From Lautropia mirabilis (GTDB lineage: Bacteria > Pseudomonadota > Gammaproteobacteria > Burkholderiales > Burkholderiaceae_E): 64,000 bases of DNA. Below, piece by piece: positions 15,738 through 24,644 of this stretch; the first letter of the stretch is position 1, and every line of letters begins with the position of its first letter. The DNA lies in the NCBI RefSeq assembly GCF_900637555.1, contig NZ_LR134378.1, positions 816,001-880,000 of the forward strand. The letters run 5' to 3'. The position numbers and the translations under genes are program-made. Below the pieces are notes generated by a model. That model was not told the DNA's origin and made no database searches. It saw only the letters and a program-made list of their open reading frames with translations.

Positions 15738-17306
15738 TTACTTGGGTGCCGAGGTGCGGATCAGGTGATCGAAGGCTGCCAGGGCAGCCTTGGCGCCATC
15801 GCCGGCAGCGATGATGATCTGCTTGTACGGCGAGGTGGTGCAGTCACCGGCGGCAAACACGCCTTCCATTGAGGTCTGGCCACGAACGTCGACCTGGATC
15901 TCGCCGTTGCGGACCAGCGTGATGCCACTGTCCTTCAGGAAGTCGGTGTTGGGCACCAGGCCGATCTGGACGAACACGCCTTCCAGCGCCACTTCGTGGA
16001 TGCTGTCGTTGGTGCGGTCCTTGTAGACGATGGCGCTGACCTTGTCGTTGCTGGCCTTGACCTCGGTGACCTGAACGTTCTTCAGGATCTTCACGTTGGG
16101 CAGGCTTTCCAGCTTGCGCTGCAGCACGGCGTCGGCACGCAGTTCAGGCATGAACTCGAAGAGCGTGACATGGTCCACCACGCCAGCCAGGTCGATGGCG
16201 GCCTCGACACCCGAGTTGCCACCGCCGATGACGGCGACGCGCTTGCCCTTGAAGAGCGGGCCGTCGCAGTGCGGGCAGTAGGTGACGCCGCGGTTGCGGT
16301 ATTCCTGCTCGCCGGGCACGCCCATGCTGCGCCACCGGGCACCGGTGGCCAGGATGACGGTCTTGCTCTTGAGGCTGGCGCCGCTGGCGGTCTTGACGGT
16401 GACCATGCCGGCAGCCTCGTCACGGCTGATCGACTCGACCTTCTGCAGGTTCATGATGTCGACGCCGTAGTGACGGGTGTGGGCTTCCAGGGCGGCGGCA
16501 AACTTGGGACCGTCGGTTTCCAGCACCGAGATGTAGTTCTCGATGGACATGGTGTCCAGCACCTGGCCGCCGAAACGCTCGGCCACCACGCCGGTGCGGA
16601 TGCCCTTGCGGGCGGCGTAGACGGCTGCCGCAGCACCGGCCGGGCCACCGCCGACGATCAGCACGTCGAAGGGATCCTTCTCGGAGAGCTTCTCGGCGGC
16701 GCGGGAGTGGGCGCCGCTGTCCAGGCGCGCCAGGATCTCTTCGGCGCTGGAGCGGCCCTGGAACAGCACTTCGCCGTTCAGGAAGACGGTGGGCACGGCC
16801 ATGATGGCGCGTTTTTCCACTTCGTCCTGGAAGAGGGCGCCGTCGATGGTCTGGACGCGGATGCGGGGGTTGATGACCGACATCGAATTGAGCGCCTGCA
16901 CCACGTCCGGGCAGTTCTGGCACGACAGAGACATGTAGATCTCGAAGTCGTAGTCGCCGGACAGGGCCTTGGTCTGCTCGATGGTGTCGGCGTCGAGCTT
17001 GATGGTGTGGCCGCCGACGTGCAGCAGGGCCAGCACCAGCGAGGTGAACTCGTGGCCCAGCGGGATGGCGGCAAAGCGCACGCCGATGTCGGTGCCGATG
17101 CGGTTGATGGCGAAGGAGGGCTTGCGGACATCCGCGGCCGGGTCTTCGCGCAGAGTGATCTTGTCGGACAGTTCGGCGATTTCCTGCAGGAGTTCCTGCA
17201 TTTCTTTCGCTTTCGGACTGCCGTCCAGGGTGGCCACCAGCTCGATCGGCTGTTTCAGGTGGCCCAGGTAGGTTTGCAGCTGGTTCTTGAGGTCTGCGTC
17301 AAGCAT
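15738..17306 (-). CDS. ahpF: Alkyl hydroperoxide reductase subunit F
   Basis: 522 aa, the normal AhpF length. NADH-dependent flavoprotein that reduces AhpC. The N-terminal tandem thioredoxin-like domain carries the SLSCQNC redox pair. The FAD site is [18 protein letters not shown] at about 216, the NAD site is [12 protein letters not shown], the catalytic disulfide is YCPHCD, and the C-terminal GVFAAGDCT closes the FAD fold. It lies 171 bp downstream of ahpC on the same strand with a partial terminator between, which would give more ahpC than ahpF. Confidence 0.95.
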   Translation of the reverse strand: MLDADLKNQLQTYLGHLKQPIELVATLDGSPKAKEMQELLQEIAELSDKITLREDPAADVRKPSFAINRIGTDIGVRFAAIPLGHEFTSLVLALLHVGGHTIKLDADTIEQTKALSGDYDFEIYMSLSCQNCPDVVQALNSMSVINPRIRVQTIDGALFQDEVEKRAIMAVPTVFLNGEVLFQGRSSAEEILARLDSGAHSRAAEKLSEKDPFDVLIVGGGPAGAAAAVYAARKGIRTGVVAERFGGQVLDTMSIENYISVLETDGPKFAAALEAHTRHYGVDIMNLQKVESISRDEAAGMVTVKTASGASLKSKTVILATGARWRSMGVPGEQEYRNRGVTYCPHCDGPLFKGKRVAVIGGGNSGVEAAIDLAGVVDHVTLFEFMPELRADAVLQRKLESLPNVKILKNVQVTEVKASNDKVSAIVYKDRTNDSIHEVALEGVFVQIGLVPNTDFLKDSGITLVRNGEIQVDVRGQTSMEGVFAAGDCTTSPYKQIIIAAGDGAKAALAAFDHLIRTSAPK

Positions 17307-17336
17307 GATGGTGCCGTGGTGACGTGGGAAATGGAC

Positions 17337-17409
17337 AAAAAAAACCAGCCACCGGTTGCCGGCGCGAGGAGCTAGGCGATAGGAGCGCCGCTTGGCCGGG
17401 GCTGGCTGG
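17337..17409 (-). terminator. Terminator between ahpC and ahpF
   Basis: On the minus strand CCAGCCA (17409-17403) pairs with TGGCTGG (17351-17345) around a GC-rich interior that can also fold, and eight T follow directly. This is a rho-independent terminator placed in the ahpC-ahpF gap, consistent with partial read-through into ahpF. Confidence 0.7.
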
Positions 17410-17477
17410 TAACGATGTCAATCATGACGGGAAGGCCGGGGGTGGTCTGCAACCGGCCAGCCTTCCGGGGTGCGGGA

Positions 17478-18041
17478 TCAGATCTTGCCGACCAGGTCCA
17501 GCGAGGGCTTCAGGGTCTCGGCGCCTTCTTTCCACTTGGCGGGGCAGACTTCGCCCGGGTGCGAGGCCACGTACAGGGCAGCCTTGACCTTGCGCAGCAG
17601 TTCGCTGGCGTCACGGCCGATGCCGTTGTCGTGGATTTCGCAGACCTTGATCAGGCCTTCGGGGTCGATCAGGAAGGTGCCGCGCAGGGCCAGGCCTTCT
17701 TCTTCGATCAGCACGTCGAAGTTGCGGGCCAGCTGCGTGGTCGGGTCGCCCAGCATGGGGTACTTGACCTTCTTGATGGCGTCCGAGGTGTCGTGCCAGG
17801 CCTTGTGGGCGAAGTGCGTGTCGGTAGAGGCCGAGTAGACTTCCACGCCCAGTTTCTTGAACTCGTCATAGTGCTCGGCCAGGTCTTCCAGCTCGGTCGG
17901 GCAGACGAAGGTGAAGTCGGCGGGGTAGAAGCAGATGACGTTCCACTTGCCTTTCAGGGTCTCGTCGGTGACTTCGAAGAACTTGCCGTTCTGGAAGGCC
18001 TGGACCTTGAAGGGTTTGATCTGGGTGTTGATCAGAGACAT
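17478..18041 (-). CDS. ahpC: Alkyl hydroperoxide reductase subunit C (2-Cys peroxiredoxin)
   Basis: 187 aa. Reduces hydrogen and organic peroxides and is recycled by AhpF. The peroxidatic Cys is in [17 protein letters not shown] (about Cys47), the resolving Cys is in [10 protein letters not shown] (about Cys166), and the sequence is full length and close to the enterobacterial AhpC type. The start ATG at 18041 has an AGGAAA-type site upstream. A long leader with a strong hairpin (18105-18152) and an AT-rich stretch near 18290-18345 separates it from the upstream PepSY gene. Confidence 0.95.
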   Translation of the reverse strand: MSLINTQIKPFKVQAFQNGKFFEVTDETLKGKWNVICFYPADFTFVCPTELEDLAEHYDEFKKLGVEVYSASTDTHFAHKAWHDTSDAIKKVKYPMLGDPTTQLARNFDVLIEEEGLALRGTFLIDPEGLIKVCEIHDNGIGRDASELLRKVKAALYVASHPGEVCPAKWKEGAETLKPSLDLVGKI

Positions 18042-18104
18042 GGGATTTCCTCTAGAGTGGGTGGCAGGACAGGGCCTGCCGATGGTGTCGGAAGCGGCCT
18101 TGCC

Positions 18105-18152
18105 GGAACTGCTCCCTGTCCCACGCCTGAAGACGGGACAGGGAGCAGTTCC
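18105..18152 (-). other. Perfect inverted repeat in the ahpC leader
   Basis: Arms of 18 bases (18105-18122 and 18135-18152, core gctccctgtccc) are perfectly complementary around a 12-base loop. Pairing resumes outside the arms after one bulged base. It lies 64 bp upstream of the ahpC start, inside the probable 5' untranslated region, and has no T-tract. It could be an mRNA stabiliser, a regulatory hairpin or a small dispersed repeat. Confidence 0.55.
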
Positions 18153-18327
18153 CGGCGGGGAATCTGGCCAGACGGGGAAGGCGGAGCATCCGCACGTCCC
18201 GCCATGGCGGGCAGATTCTGGCGCTTCCTGGCCGGGCGGGCTGGGTGCCAGCGTGTCCGCGGCGGCCGATGCGTGAATGATCCGGGATTTCTGCTGTTAA
18301 GTAAATTGAATTTAACTAAATGTGGCT

Positions 18328-18342
18328 ATAAGCGTAATCTAT
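18328..18342 (-). promoter_or_regulatory. Possible OxyR half-site in an AT-rich ahpC control region
   Basis: The minus strand reads ATAG-N7-TTAT here, close to the OxyR spacing ATAG-N7-CTAT. It lies in the only AT-rich stretch (about 18290-18345) of an otherwise GC-rich gap. ahpC genes are classic OxyR targets, so a control site here is plausible, but only one of the two dyads is recognisable. Confidence 0.3.
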
Positions 18343-18352
18343 CGCCTGGAGG

Positions 18353-18391
18353 GCCGGGCAACGGCGGGAACAGACGCCGCCGTTACCCGGC
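18353..18391 (-). terminator. Hairpin after the small PepSY gene
   Basis: A 15-bp stem with a single G-T wobble and a 9-base loop (gccgggcaacggcgg and its near complement) lies 26 bp downstream of the PepSY stop. No T-tract follows, so it is a weak or factor-assisted terminator candidate. Confidence 0.4.
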
Positions 18392-18416
18392 ATCATGGCT
18401 GATCCGTCAGCGTCGG

Positions 18417-18731
18417 TCAATCAAGGTTGTCGGGCTTGCTCTGGAAGACCGTGCCGTCCTTGGCGTCCACCTTCACGTCGAACACCTCGTTCCTGGGGGT
18501 GACCACCTCCACTTCGTAGTAGAGCCTTTCCTTCTTGAACTTCAGCTCGGCCTGGTTGGCCTTGCTGCCTGGATGGTGCTTTTCGGCCAGCGCGACGGCC
18601 TCCGGCAGCGACAGCTTGGCGTTGGACAGGTTGATGGCATCCTGGGGAATGCTCTCGGCCGAGGCCGAACCATGGGCAGCCAGGGCGGCCAGGCCGATCA
18701 GGACGGCGGCAACAGACGTTTTCCGGATCAT
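18417..18731 (-). CDS. Small periplasmic PepSY-domain protein
   Basis: 104 aa from the ATG at 18731, supported by GGAGGG just upstream; longer upstream frames lack such a site. The signal peptide MIRKTSVAAVLIGLAALAAHGSASA is cleaved near SASA-ES. The mature part is a single PepSY domain: LSLPEAVALAEKHHPG, then YYEVEVVTPRNEVFDVKVDA and DGTVFQSK. Such proteins are thought to modulate periplasmic enzymes or to bind ligands, but no function is established. The gene precedes ahpC on the same strand and has its own probable terminator. Confidence 0.8.
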   Translation of the reverse strand: MIRKTSVAAVLIGLAALAAHGSASAESIPQDAINLSNAKLSLPEAVALAEKHHPGSKANQAELKFKKERLYYEVEVVTPRNEVFDVKVDAKDGTVFQSKPDNLD

Positions 18732-19078
18732 GGGAGACCCTCCAGTGTTCAATGGTCTGATGAACGGGCCGGGGCAGGGCGCCCCAGGCCCGAATCCATC
18801 TTGCATGGAATGATCAGGCACTTCATGAACGACCAATGGTGGGGCGGGGTTATCGTTCGTGGGCGAGGTCTGGACGTCCTTGTACGGGGTGCGGCTTTCT
18901 CCCCGGGCCGCTATCGTCAGGGTTTTGAAGAGAGGCACGGCAGAGGGGCGCGGGCAGAGCGACACGGATGGATGGGCACAGGAAGAAGGGCGCGGGAAGA
19001 GGGACAAGGGATATCCCGCCCCCGGGAATGGGGCCGACAGATGCCCGGGAAGCTTGAAATATGTTAGATTCCTGCACC

Positions 19079-19144
19079 ATGGATACACGCAAGGACTCCC
19101 TGCTGCTGGCTCTACTGCTGTTCGTCCCCTACGGGCGAAGGTAG
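19079..19144 (+). CDS. leuL: leu operon leader peptide
   Basis: The 21-residue reading frame [21 protein letters not shown] ends at TAG 19142-19144. Six of its codons are Leu in the run CTG CTG CTG GCT CTA CTG CTG, the hallmark of an attenuation leader for a leucine operon. No Shine-Dalgarno sequence precedes the ATG, so the message may be leaderless or start very near it. The downstream sequence can form mutually exclusive anti-terminator and terminator hairpins before leuA. Confidence 0.75.
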   Translation: MDTRKDSLLLALLLFVPYGRR

Positions 19145-19214
19145 TTTCGCGCGCATCCCTGCGATCCAGCTTCAACGGCCCGTATGCCTCCGGCAGCGGG
19201 CCGTTCGTTTTTTT
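19130..19214 (+). terminator. Transcription attenuator of leuA
   Basis: Terminator: stem aacggcccg (19174-19182) with cgggccgtt (19197-19205), followed by seven T (19208-19214). Anti-terminator: tacgggc (19130-19136), within the last codons of the leader peptide, pairs perfectly with gcccgta (19178-19184) and so removes the left arm of the terminator. A ribosome stalled at the Leu codons leaves 19130-19136 free; one that reaches the stop codon covers it. Confidence 0.75.
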
Positions 19215-19277
19215 GGCCCCTGCGTGGTTCGCATCGTTGCCGACTGCTCAACCCTTTCTTTGTCAGGAACGTTTTTC

Positions 19278-20939
19278 ATGTTGCAACAGCCCGCTTCCAA
19301 ATACCGCCCGTTCGCGCCCGTCGGCCTGAAGGATCGCACCTGGCCGGATGCCGTGCTGACCAAGGCGCCGATCTGGCTGAGTACCGATCTGCGCGACGGT
19401 AACCAGGCGCTGATCGAGCCCATGAGCGTCGAGCGCAAGCTGGAGATGTTCCAGCTGCTGGTGAACATCGGTTTCAAGGAGATCGAGGTGGGCTTTCCGT
19501 CGGCCTCGCAGACCGAGTTCAACTTCGTGCGCCGGCTGATCGAGGAGAACCTGATCCCGGACGATGTGAGCATCCAGGTGCTGACGCAGGCGCGCGAGTC
19601 GCTGATCCGCCGCACGATCGAGTCCCTGCAGGGGGTGAAGAAGGCCATCATCCACGTCTACAACGCCTGTGCGCCCGTCATGCGCAAGGTGGTGCTGGGG
19701 CTGGACGAGGACGGCATCGTCGAGATGGCGGTGAGTCAGACGAAGCTGGTCAAGCAGCTGGTGGCCGAGCATCCCGAGACCGAGTGGGGCTTCGAGTATT
19801 CGCCCGAGATGTTCTCGGACACCGAGCTGGACTTCTCCAAGCGGGTGGTAGACGCTGTGGTGGAGGCCTGGGGCGCCACGCCGCAGAACAAGTGCATCAT
19901 CAACCTGCCCTCGACGGTGGAGCACTGCACGCCGAACGTCTTTGCCGACATGATCGAGTGGATGCATCGCAATCTGGCCAAGCGGGATTCGATCATCATG
20001 TCGGTGCATCCGCACAACGATCGGGGCACGGGCATTGCCGCGGCCGAACTGGCGCTGATGGCCGGGGCCGACCGGCTGGAAGGCTGCCTCTTCGGCAACG
20101 GCGAGCGCACGGGCAACTGCGACCTGGCCAACATCGCGCTGAACCTGTACACGCAGGGGGTCTCGCCGGGGCTGGACTTCTCCGACATCGACGAGATCCG
20201 CCGGGTGGTGGAGCACTGCAACCAGATCGCGGTGCACCCGCGCCACCCGTATGTGGGCGACCTGGTCTACACGTCCTTCTCGGGTTCGCACCAGGACGCC
20301 ATCAAGAAGGCGTTTGCTGCCCGCAAGGAGGGCGACATCTGGGAGATGCCCTATCTGCCCATCGATCCGAAGGACCTGGGCCGCTCGTATGAGGCGGTGA
20401 TCCGCGTCAACAGCCAGTCGGGCAAGGGTGGGGTGTCGTACCTGCTGGAGAACGAGTACGGGCTGGAGCTTCCGCGCCGGCTGCAGATCGAGTTCAGTCG
20501 GGTGGTGCAGCAAGAGATGGACGCCTCGGGCAAAGAGCTTCAGGCCAAGGACCTGTGGACGCTGTTCCGCAAGGAATACCGGCTGGACGAGATCGCTGCA
20601 CCGAAGCAGCGGGCCATGTCCGAGACCGACGAGGCGGGCAACACCCGGGTGTCGCTGAAGGCCGACGTGCAGCTGGGCGGCCGGACGGTGAGCCTCCAGG
20701 GCGAGGGTACCGGTCCGGTGGATGCCTTCGTGGCCGGTCTCAACGCCACGGGCCTGGCCCAGGTGCGGGTGATGGACTACCGCGAGCACGCCATCGGTTC
20801 GGGCGCCAATGCTCAGGCGGTGGCCTACCTTGAGCTGAGAGTGGGCGATCACACCCTGTTCGGGGTGGGCATGGATGCCGACATCCTGACCGCGTCGCTG
20901 AAGGGGATTCTCTCCGGGCTGGCCCGAGCGGGGGTGTGA
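19278..20939 (+). CDS. leuA: 2-isopropylmalate synthase, long (type 2) form
   Basis: 553 aa from the ATG at 19278, with AGGAAC 7 bp upstream. First committed step of leucine synthesis: 2-oxoisovalerate plus acetyl-CoA. The HMGL-like TIM barrel starts with [18 protein letters not shown] (catalytic Arg-Asp, metal Asp). The metal-binding His pair is in [11 protein letters not shown] and the [11 protein letters not shown] loop follows. The C-terminal LeuA dimer/leucine feedback domain spans about 420-553. The length and [16 protein letters not shown] start are those of the actinobacterial/betaproteobacterial long LeuA. It is preceded by the attenuator and followed by a hairpin. Confidence 0.95.
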   Translation: MLQQPASKYRPFAPVGLKDRTWPDAVLTKAPIWLSTDLRDGNQALIEPMSVERKLEMFQLLVNIGFKEIEVGFPSASQTEFNFVRRLIEENLIPDDVSIQVLTQARESLIRRTIESLQGVKKAIIHVYNACAPVMRKVVLGLDEDGIVEMAVSQTKLVKQLVAEHPETEWGFEYSPEMFSDTELDFSKRVVDAVVEAWGATPQNKCIINLPSTVEHCTPNVFADMIEWMHRNLAKRDSIIMSVHPHNDRGTGIAAAELALMAGADRLEGCLFGNGERTGNCDLANIALNLYTQGVSPGLDFSDIDEIRRVVEHCNQIAVHPRHPYVGDLVYTSFSGSHQDAIKKAFAARKEGDIWEMPYLPIDPKDLGRSYEAVIRVNSQSGKGGVSYLLENEYGLELPRRLQIEFSRVVQQEMDASGKELQAKDLWTLFRKEYRLDEIAAPKQRAMSETDEAGNTRVSLKADVQLGGRTVSLQGEGTGPVDAFVAGLNATGLAQVRVMDYREHAIGSGANAQAVAYLELRVGDHTLFGVGMDADILTASLKGILSGLARAGV

Positions 20940-20984
20940 GCGGCATCGCGTGCCGCGGGGGCACGCAATCAGCCTGAATTCACG

Positions 20985-21019
20985 CCTGCTGCCTGTCGGC
21001 AAAGCTTACCGGCAGCAGG
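20985..21019 (+). terminator. Hairpin after leuA
   Basis: cctgctgcc (20985-20993) pairs with ggcagcagg (21011-21019) and the intervening bases allow some further pairing. No T-run follows. A smaller hairpin (gcgtgcc/ggcacgc) precedes it. The rest of the 20940-21178 gap is AT-richer and must hold the glpT promoter; no confident -35/-10 pair or GlpR site was resolved. Confidence 0.4.
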
Positions 21020-21178
21020 TGTGTAGTTCACGGATGACGATGCTTTGACCTGAGTTCAAGTCTTTCCGGCGGATGAGGGCGTATGATTCGTCATTAAAAC
21101 AAGTTCGCATTATTGGCGGACATGTTTCAGAATCATCAACGTTGTTTTCCCTTTCCTTTTTTCCTCTGGAGACATCTC

Positions 21179-22630
21179 GTGATTGGCATCCTCAAGCCGG
21201 CGGCACACAAGCCCCTGCTGCCTGCGGACAAGATCGATCCGACCTACCGGCGGCTGCGCTGGCAGGTCTTTGCCGGCATCTTCTTCGGCTATGCCGCCTA
21301 CTATTTCGTGCGGGGCAACTTCGACCTCGCCCAGAAGGGCCTGATCGACGCGGGCCTCTACAACAAGGCCGAGCTGGGTCAGATCGGTGCTGCTGCGGGT
21401 CTGGCCTACGGCATCTCGAAGTTCCTGATGGCGGCCGTTTCCGACCGCTCCAATCCGAAGGTGTTCCTGCCCATCGGCCTGCTGCTGTCGGGCCTGTGCA
21501 TGACGCTGATGGGCCTGATGCCCTGGGCGACCTCAAGCGTGGCCATCGCCTTTGCGATGATCTTCATCAACGGCTGGTTCCAGGGCATGGGCTGGCCCCC
21601 GTGCGGCAAGACCATGGTGCACTGGTGGTCCAAGACCGAGCGCGGCTCGGTGGTGTCGGTCTGGAACACGGCCCACAACCTGGGCGGCATGGTGCCGGGC
21701 GCCATGGTGCTGCTGGCCGGTGCCGTCTACTTCAACACCCACGGGGTTGAGGCCACCAACAAGGACATCTGGCAGCAGGCGCTGTACTACCCGGGCATCG
21801 CGGCGATGATCATCGCGATTCCCATCTTCTTCATCATGAAGGATTCGCCGCAGTCCTGCGGGCTGCCGCCGATCGAGCAGTGGAAGAACGACTATCCGGA
21901 CAACTACGACGCCAAGACGGCCGAGAAGGATCTGACCACCAAGGAAATCTTCGTCACCTACGTGCTGAAGAACCGCCTGCTGTGGTACATCGCGCTGGCC
22001 AACGTGTTCGTCTACCTCATTCGCTACGGTGTGCTGAAGTGGTCGCCGGTTTACCTGTCCGAAGTCAAGCATTTCAACTTCAAGGGCACGGCCTGGGCCT
22101 ACACCATCTATGAGCTGGCTGCCATTCCGGGCACGCTGCTGTGCGGCTGGGTGTCGGACAAGGTGTTCAAGGGCAAGCGCGGCCTGACGGGCTTCATCTT
22201 CATGATCCTGACCACCGCTGCCGTGGTGGCCCTCTGGATGAACCCGGCCACGCCGGCTGACCAGGTGGCGCAATATGCGGACAAGCCCTGGTTCCAGAAC
22301 CCGTACCAGCTGACCGACTTCGTGCTGATGACCACGGTGGGCTTCCTCATCTACGGTCCGGTGATGCTGATCGGTCTGCACGCGCTGGAGCTGGCCCCCA
22401 AGAAGGCCGCCGGCACGGCAGCAGGCTTCACGGGGCTGTTTGGCTACCTGGGTGGCACGACGGCCGCGGCAGCCGTGGTGGGCTGGGCTGCCCAGCACTA
22501 CGGTTGGGACGGTGGTTTCTATGTGATGATTGGCGGGGGCGTGATTGCCGTGGTCCTGCTCTTCATCACGATGATCGAAGAGGGCCGCCACAAGGCGAAG
22601 ATTCCCGAAAGCGAACGTCTGCAAAAGTGA
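21179..22630 (+). CDS. glpT: Glycerol-3-phosphate transporter (organophosphate:phosphate antiporter)
   Basis: 483 aa from a GTG at 21179, preceded by GGAGA at 8 bp. Major-facilitator protein with twelve membrane segments. The OPA-family signature is in [20 protein letters not shown] and the following [18 protein letters not shown]. Arg residues in [10 protein letters not shown] and [10 protein letters not shown] correspond to the substrate phosphate-binding arginines. It imports glycerol-3-phosphate in exchange for phosphate. It is 18 bp upstream of glpD on the same strand, so transporter and dehydrogenase form an operon for glycerol-3-phosphate use. Confidence 0.92.
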   Translation: MIGILKPAAHKPLLPADKIDPTYRRLRWQVFAGIFFGYAAYYFVRGNFDLAQKGLIDAGLYNKAELGQIGAAAGLAYGISKFLMAAVSDRSNPKVFLPIGLLLSGLCMTLMGLMPWATSSVAIAFAMIFINGWFQGMGWPPCGKTMVHWWSKTERGSVVSVWNTAHNLGGMVPGAMVLLAGAVYFNTHGVEATNKDIWQQALYYPGIAAMIIAIPIFFIMKDSPQSCGLPPIEQWKNDYPDNYDAKTAEKDLTTKEIFVTYVLKNRLLWYIALANVFVYLIRYGVLKWSPVYLSEVKHFNFKGTAWAYTIYELAAIPGTLLCGWVSDKVFKGKRGLTGFIFMILTTAAVVALWMNPATPADQVAQYADKPWFQNPYQLTDFVLMTTVGFLIYGPVMLIGLHALELAPKKAAGTAAGFTGLFGYLGGTTAAAAVVGWAAQHYGWDGGFYVMIGGGVIAVVLLFITMIEEGRHKAKIPESERLQK

Positions 22631-22648
22631 TCACAGGAGGTCATCAGC

Positions 22649-24220
22649 ATGCAACGCAACAAGGCCATCGAACAGCTCAGGACCCACGGTGAATGGGATG
22701 TGGTGGTGATTGGCGGTGGTGCGACGGGCCTCGGGGTGGCGGTGGATGCCGCCACCCGCGGGTATTCCACCCTGCTGCTCGAAGCCCACGACTTTGCCAA
22801 GGGCACGTCCAGCCGGTCCACCAAGCTGGTGCATGGTGGCGTGCGCTACCTGGCCCAGGGCTATGTGGACCTGGTGCGCGAGGCGCTGCGCGAGCGTGGC
22901 CGTCTCTCGCACAATGCGCCGCACCTGTTCCGCAAGCAGGCTTTCATCATCCCGGGCGAAAAATGGTGGACGGCGCCGTACTACACCTTCGGCCTGTGGA
23001 TGTATGACCGTCTCTCCGGCAAGCTGAGCATCGGCAAGACCCGCTATCTGGGCCAGGGCGATGCCCGCCGGCGTCTGAAGGGGGTGCGTGACGACAAGAT
23101 CGGTGCCGGGGTCTGCTACTACGACGGCCAGTTCGACGACGCCCGTCTGGCGCTGTGCCTGGCACAGACGGCCACCGACCATGGTGCCACGGTGCTCAAC
23201 TACTGCGCCGTCACGGCGTTGAAGAAGGGCGGCAATGGTCGTCTGGAAGGCGTGACGGCGAAGGACGAGCTGACCGGCGAGACCTTCGAGGTGAAGGCGA
23301 AGTGCGTGGTCAACGCCACCGGCGTGTTTGCCAACCCCATCCTGGGGATGGACGAGCCGCACGACAAGCCGCCCATCCTGCCCAGCCAGGGCATCCACCT
23401 GGTGCTGGACCGCGAGTTCCTGCCCGGCGAGGACGCCCTGATGGTGCCCAAGACATCGGACGGCCGCGTGCTGTTTGCCGTGCCCTGGCATGGCAAGGTG
23501 GTGGTGGGTACCACCGACACCCTGGTCAAGGATCCGTCTTACGAGCCGCTGCCGCTGGAACAGGAAATCGAGTTCATCCTGAACACGTCGCGCGACTATC
23601 TCACGAAGGCCCCCACCCGGGCCGACGTGCGCAGCGTCTACGTGGGGCTGCGCCCGCTGGCCGCACCCAAGGACGAGGGCAAGTCCACCAAGGAAGTGTC
23701 GCGCAGCCACAAGGTGGAGGTCAGCCACTCCGGCATGGTCAACATCTTCGGCGGCAAGTGGACCACCTACCGCCAGATGGCCGAGGACGGCGTGGATGCC
23801 GCCATCGGTGCCGGGCTGCTGCCAGCCAAACCCTGCCGCACGCAGGAACTGCGCCTGCACGGCTACATCGACGACAAGCAGCACATGGACGACACGCCGC
23901 TGACGCTGTACGGCAGTGACGCCATGGCCATCGGCAGGCTGATCGCCGCAGAGCCGAAGCTGGCCGACCGCATCCACCCCGCCTACCCCTTCACCTTCGC
24001 CCAGGTGCAGTGGGCCATCGATGAAGAGGTTGCCCAGTCGCTGGAAGACGTGCTGGCACGGCGCATCCGGCTGCTGTTCCTGGACGCCAAGGCGGCCGAG
24101 GCTGCAGCGCCTGCGGTGGCTGCATTCATGGCCCCCCGGCTGGGCTGGAGCGAGGAGCGCCAAAAGGCCGAGCTGGACAACTTCGTCAAGCTCACGAAGC
24201 AGTATCGGCTGGTGGCCTGA
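22649..24220 (+). CDS. glpD: Aerobic glycerol-3-phosphate dehydrogenase
   Basis: 523 aa. Membrane-associated FAD enzyme oxidising glycerol-3-phosphate to dihydroxyacetone phosphate and feeding electrons to quinone. The N-terminal FAD fold is VVVIGGGATGLGVAVDAA, then GTSSRSTKLVHGGVRYL (FAD/substrate contacts). GKVVVGTTDT and NIFGGKWTTYRQMAEDG are typical late blocks, followed by the C-terminal helical domain. AGGAGG lies ideally upstream of the ATG. Second gene after glpT. The glycerol kinase and regulator genes are not in this window. Confidence 0.95.
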   Translation: MQRNKAIEQLRTHGEWDVVVIGGGATGLGVAVDAATRGYSTLLLEAHDFAKGTSSRSTKLVHGGVRYLAQGYVDLVREALRERGRLSHNAPHLFRKQAFIIPGEKWWTAPYYTFGLWMYDRLSGKLSIGKTRYLGQGDARRRLKGVRDDKIGAGVCYYDGQFDDARLALCLAQTATDHGATVLNYCAVTALKKGGNGRLEGVTAKDELTGETFEVKAKCVVNATGVFANPILGMDEPHDKPPILPSQGIHLVLDREFLPGEDALMVPKTSDGRVLFAVPWHGKVVVGTTDTLVKDPSYEPLPLEQEIEFILNTSRDYLTKAPTRADVRSVYVGLRPLAAPKDEGKSTKEVSRSHKVEVSHSGMVNIFGGKWTTYRQMAEDGVDAAIGAGLLPAKPCRTQELRLHGYIDDKQHMDDTPLTLYGSDAMAIGRLIAAEPKLADRIHPAYPFTFAQVQWAIDEEVAQSLEDVLARRIRLLFLDAKAAEAAAPAVAAFMAPRLGWSEERQKAELDNFVKLTKQYRLVA

Positions 24221-24229
24221 TCGCCAGCC

Positions 24230-24253
24230 GGCGTGCGGTGAAAGCCGCACGCC
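24230..24253 (+). terminator. Hairpin after glpD
   Basis: A perfect 9-bp stem (ggcgtgcgg / ccgcacgcc) with a 6-base loop lies 9 bp after the glpD stop. A second short hairpin (gggcgg/ccgccc) follows at 24257-24273. There is no T-tract. The remaining gap up to tamA (24274-24644) holds no gene. A -10-like TATACT at 24459 may belong to the tamA promoter. Confidence 0.4.
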
Positions 24254-24644
24254 ACCGGGCGGTGATGCCGCCCGTTCCGCCCCCTTGTGGGGTTTCACAG
24301 GACGCCCGGGTGCCGTATGGCCCGGGCGTTCTGCTTTTCATCGGGCGCCGGGCACCCGGGATGGGCCGGTCGTCCCGTCGGGCTGGGGTGTCGCCCGTTT
24401 CTGCGTCATCATCTGCCGGATTTGTCACGGTTTTTCAGTAAGGGCGGACGGCAGGCCCTATACTCGGCGCTGCACTGCGGGCGCAGGGACGGCGTGCTGG
24501 CCTGCCGTCGGGTGGGGCATTTCCGCCCTTTCAGGAAGGATGCGATGGCCGGGGATTGTCATCGTCGCATCCGGCTGCGCCGTTGCATGAATGCTCTGGT
24601 ACGTTGTGCTTTCCTGCTGCACGGGTCTGCCGTGCGCCGATGTC

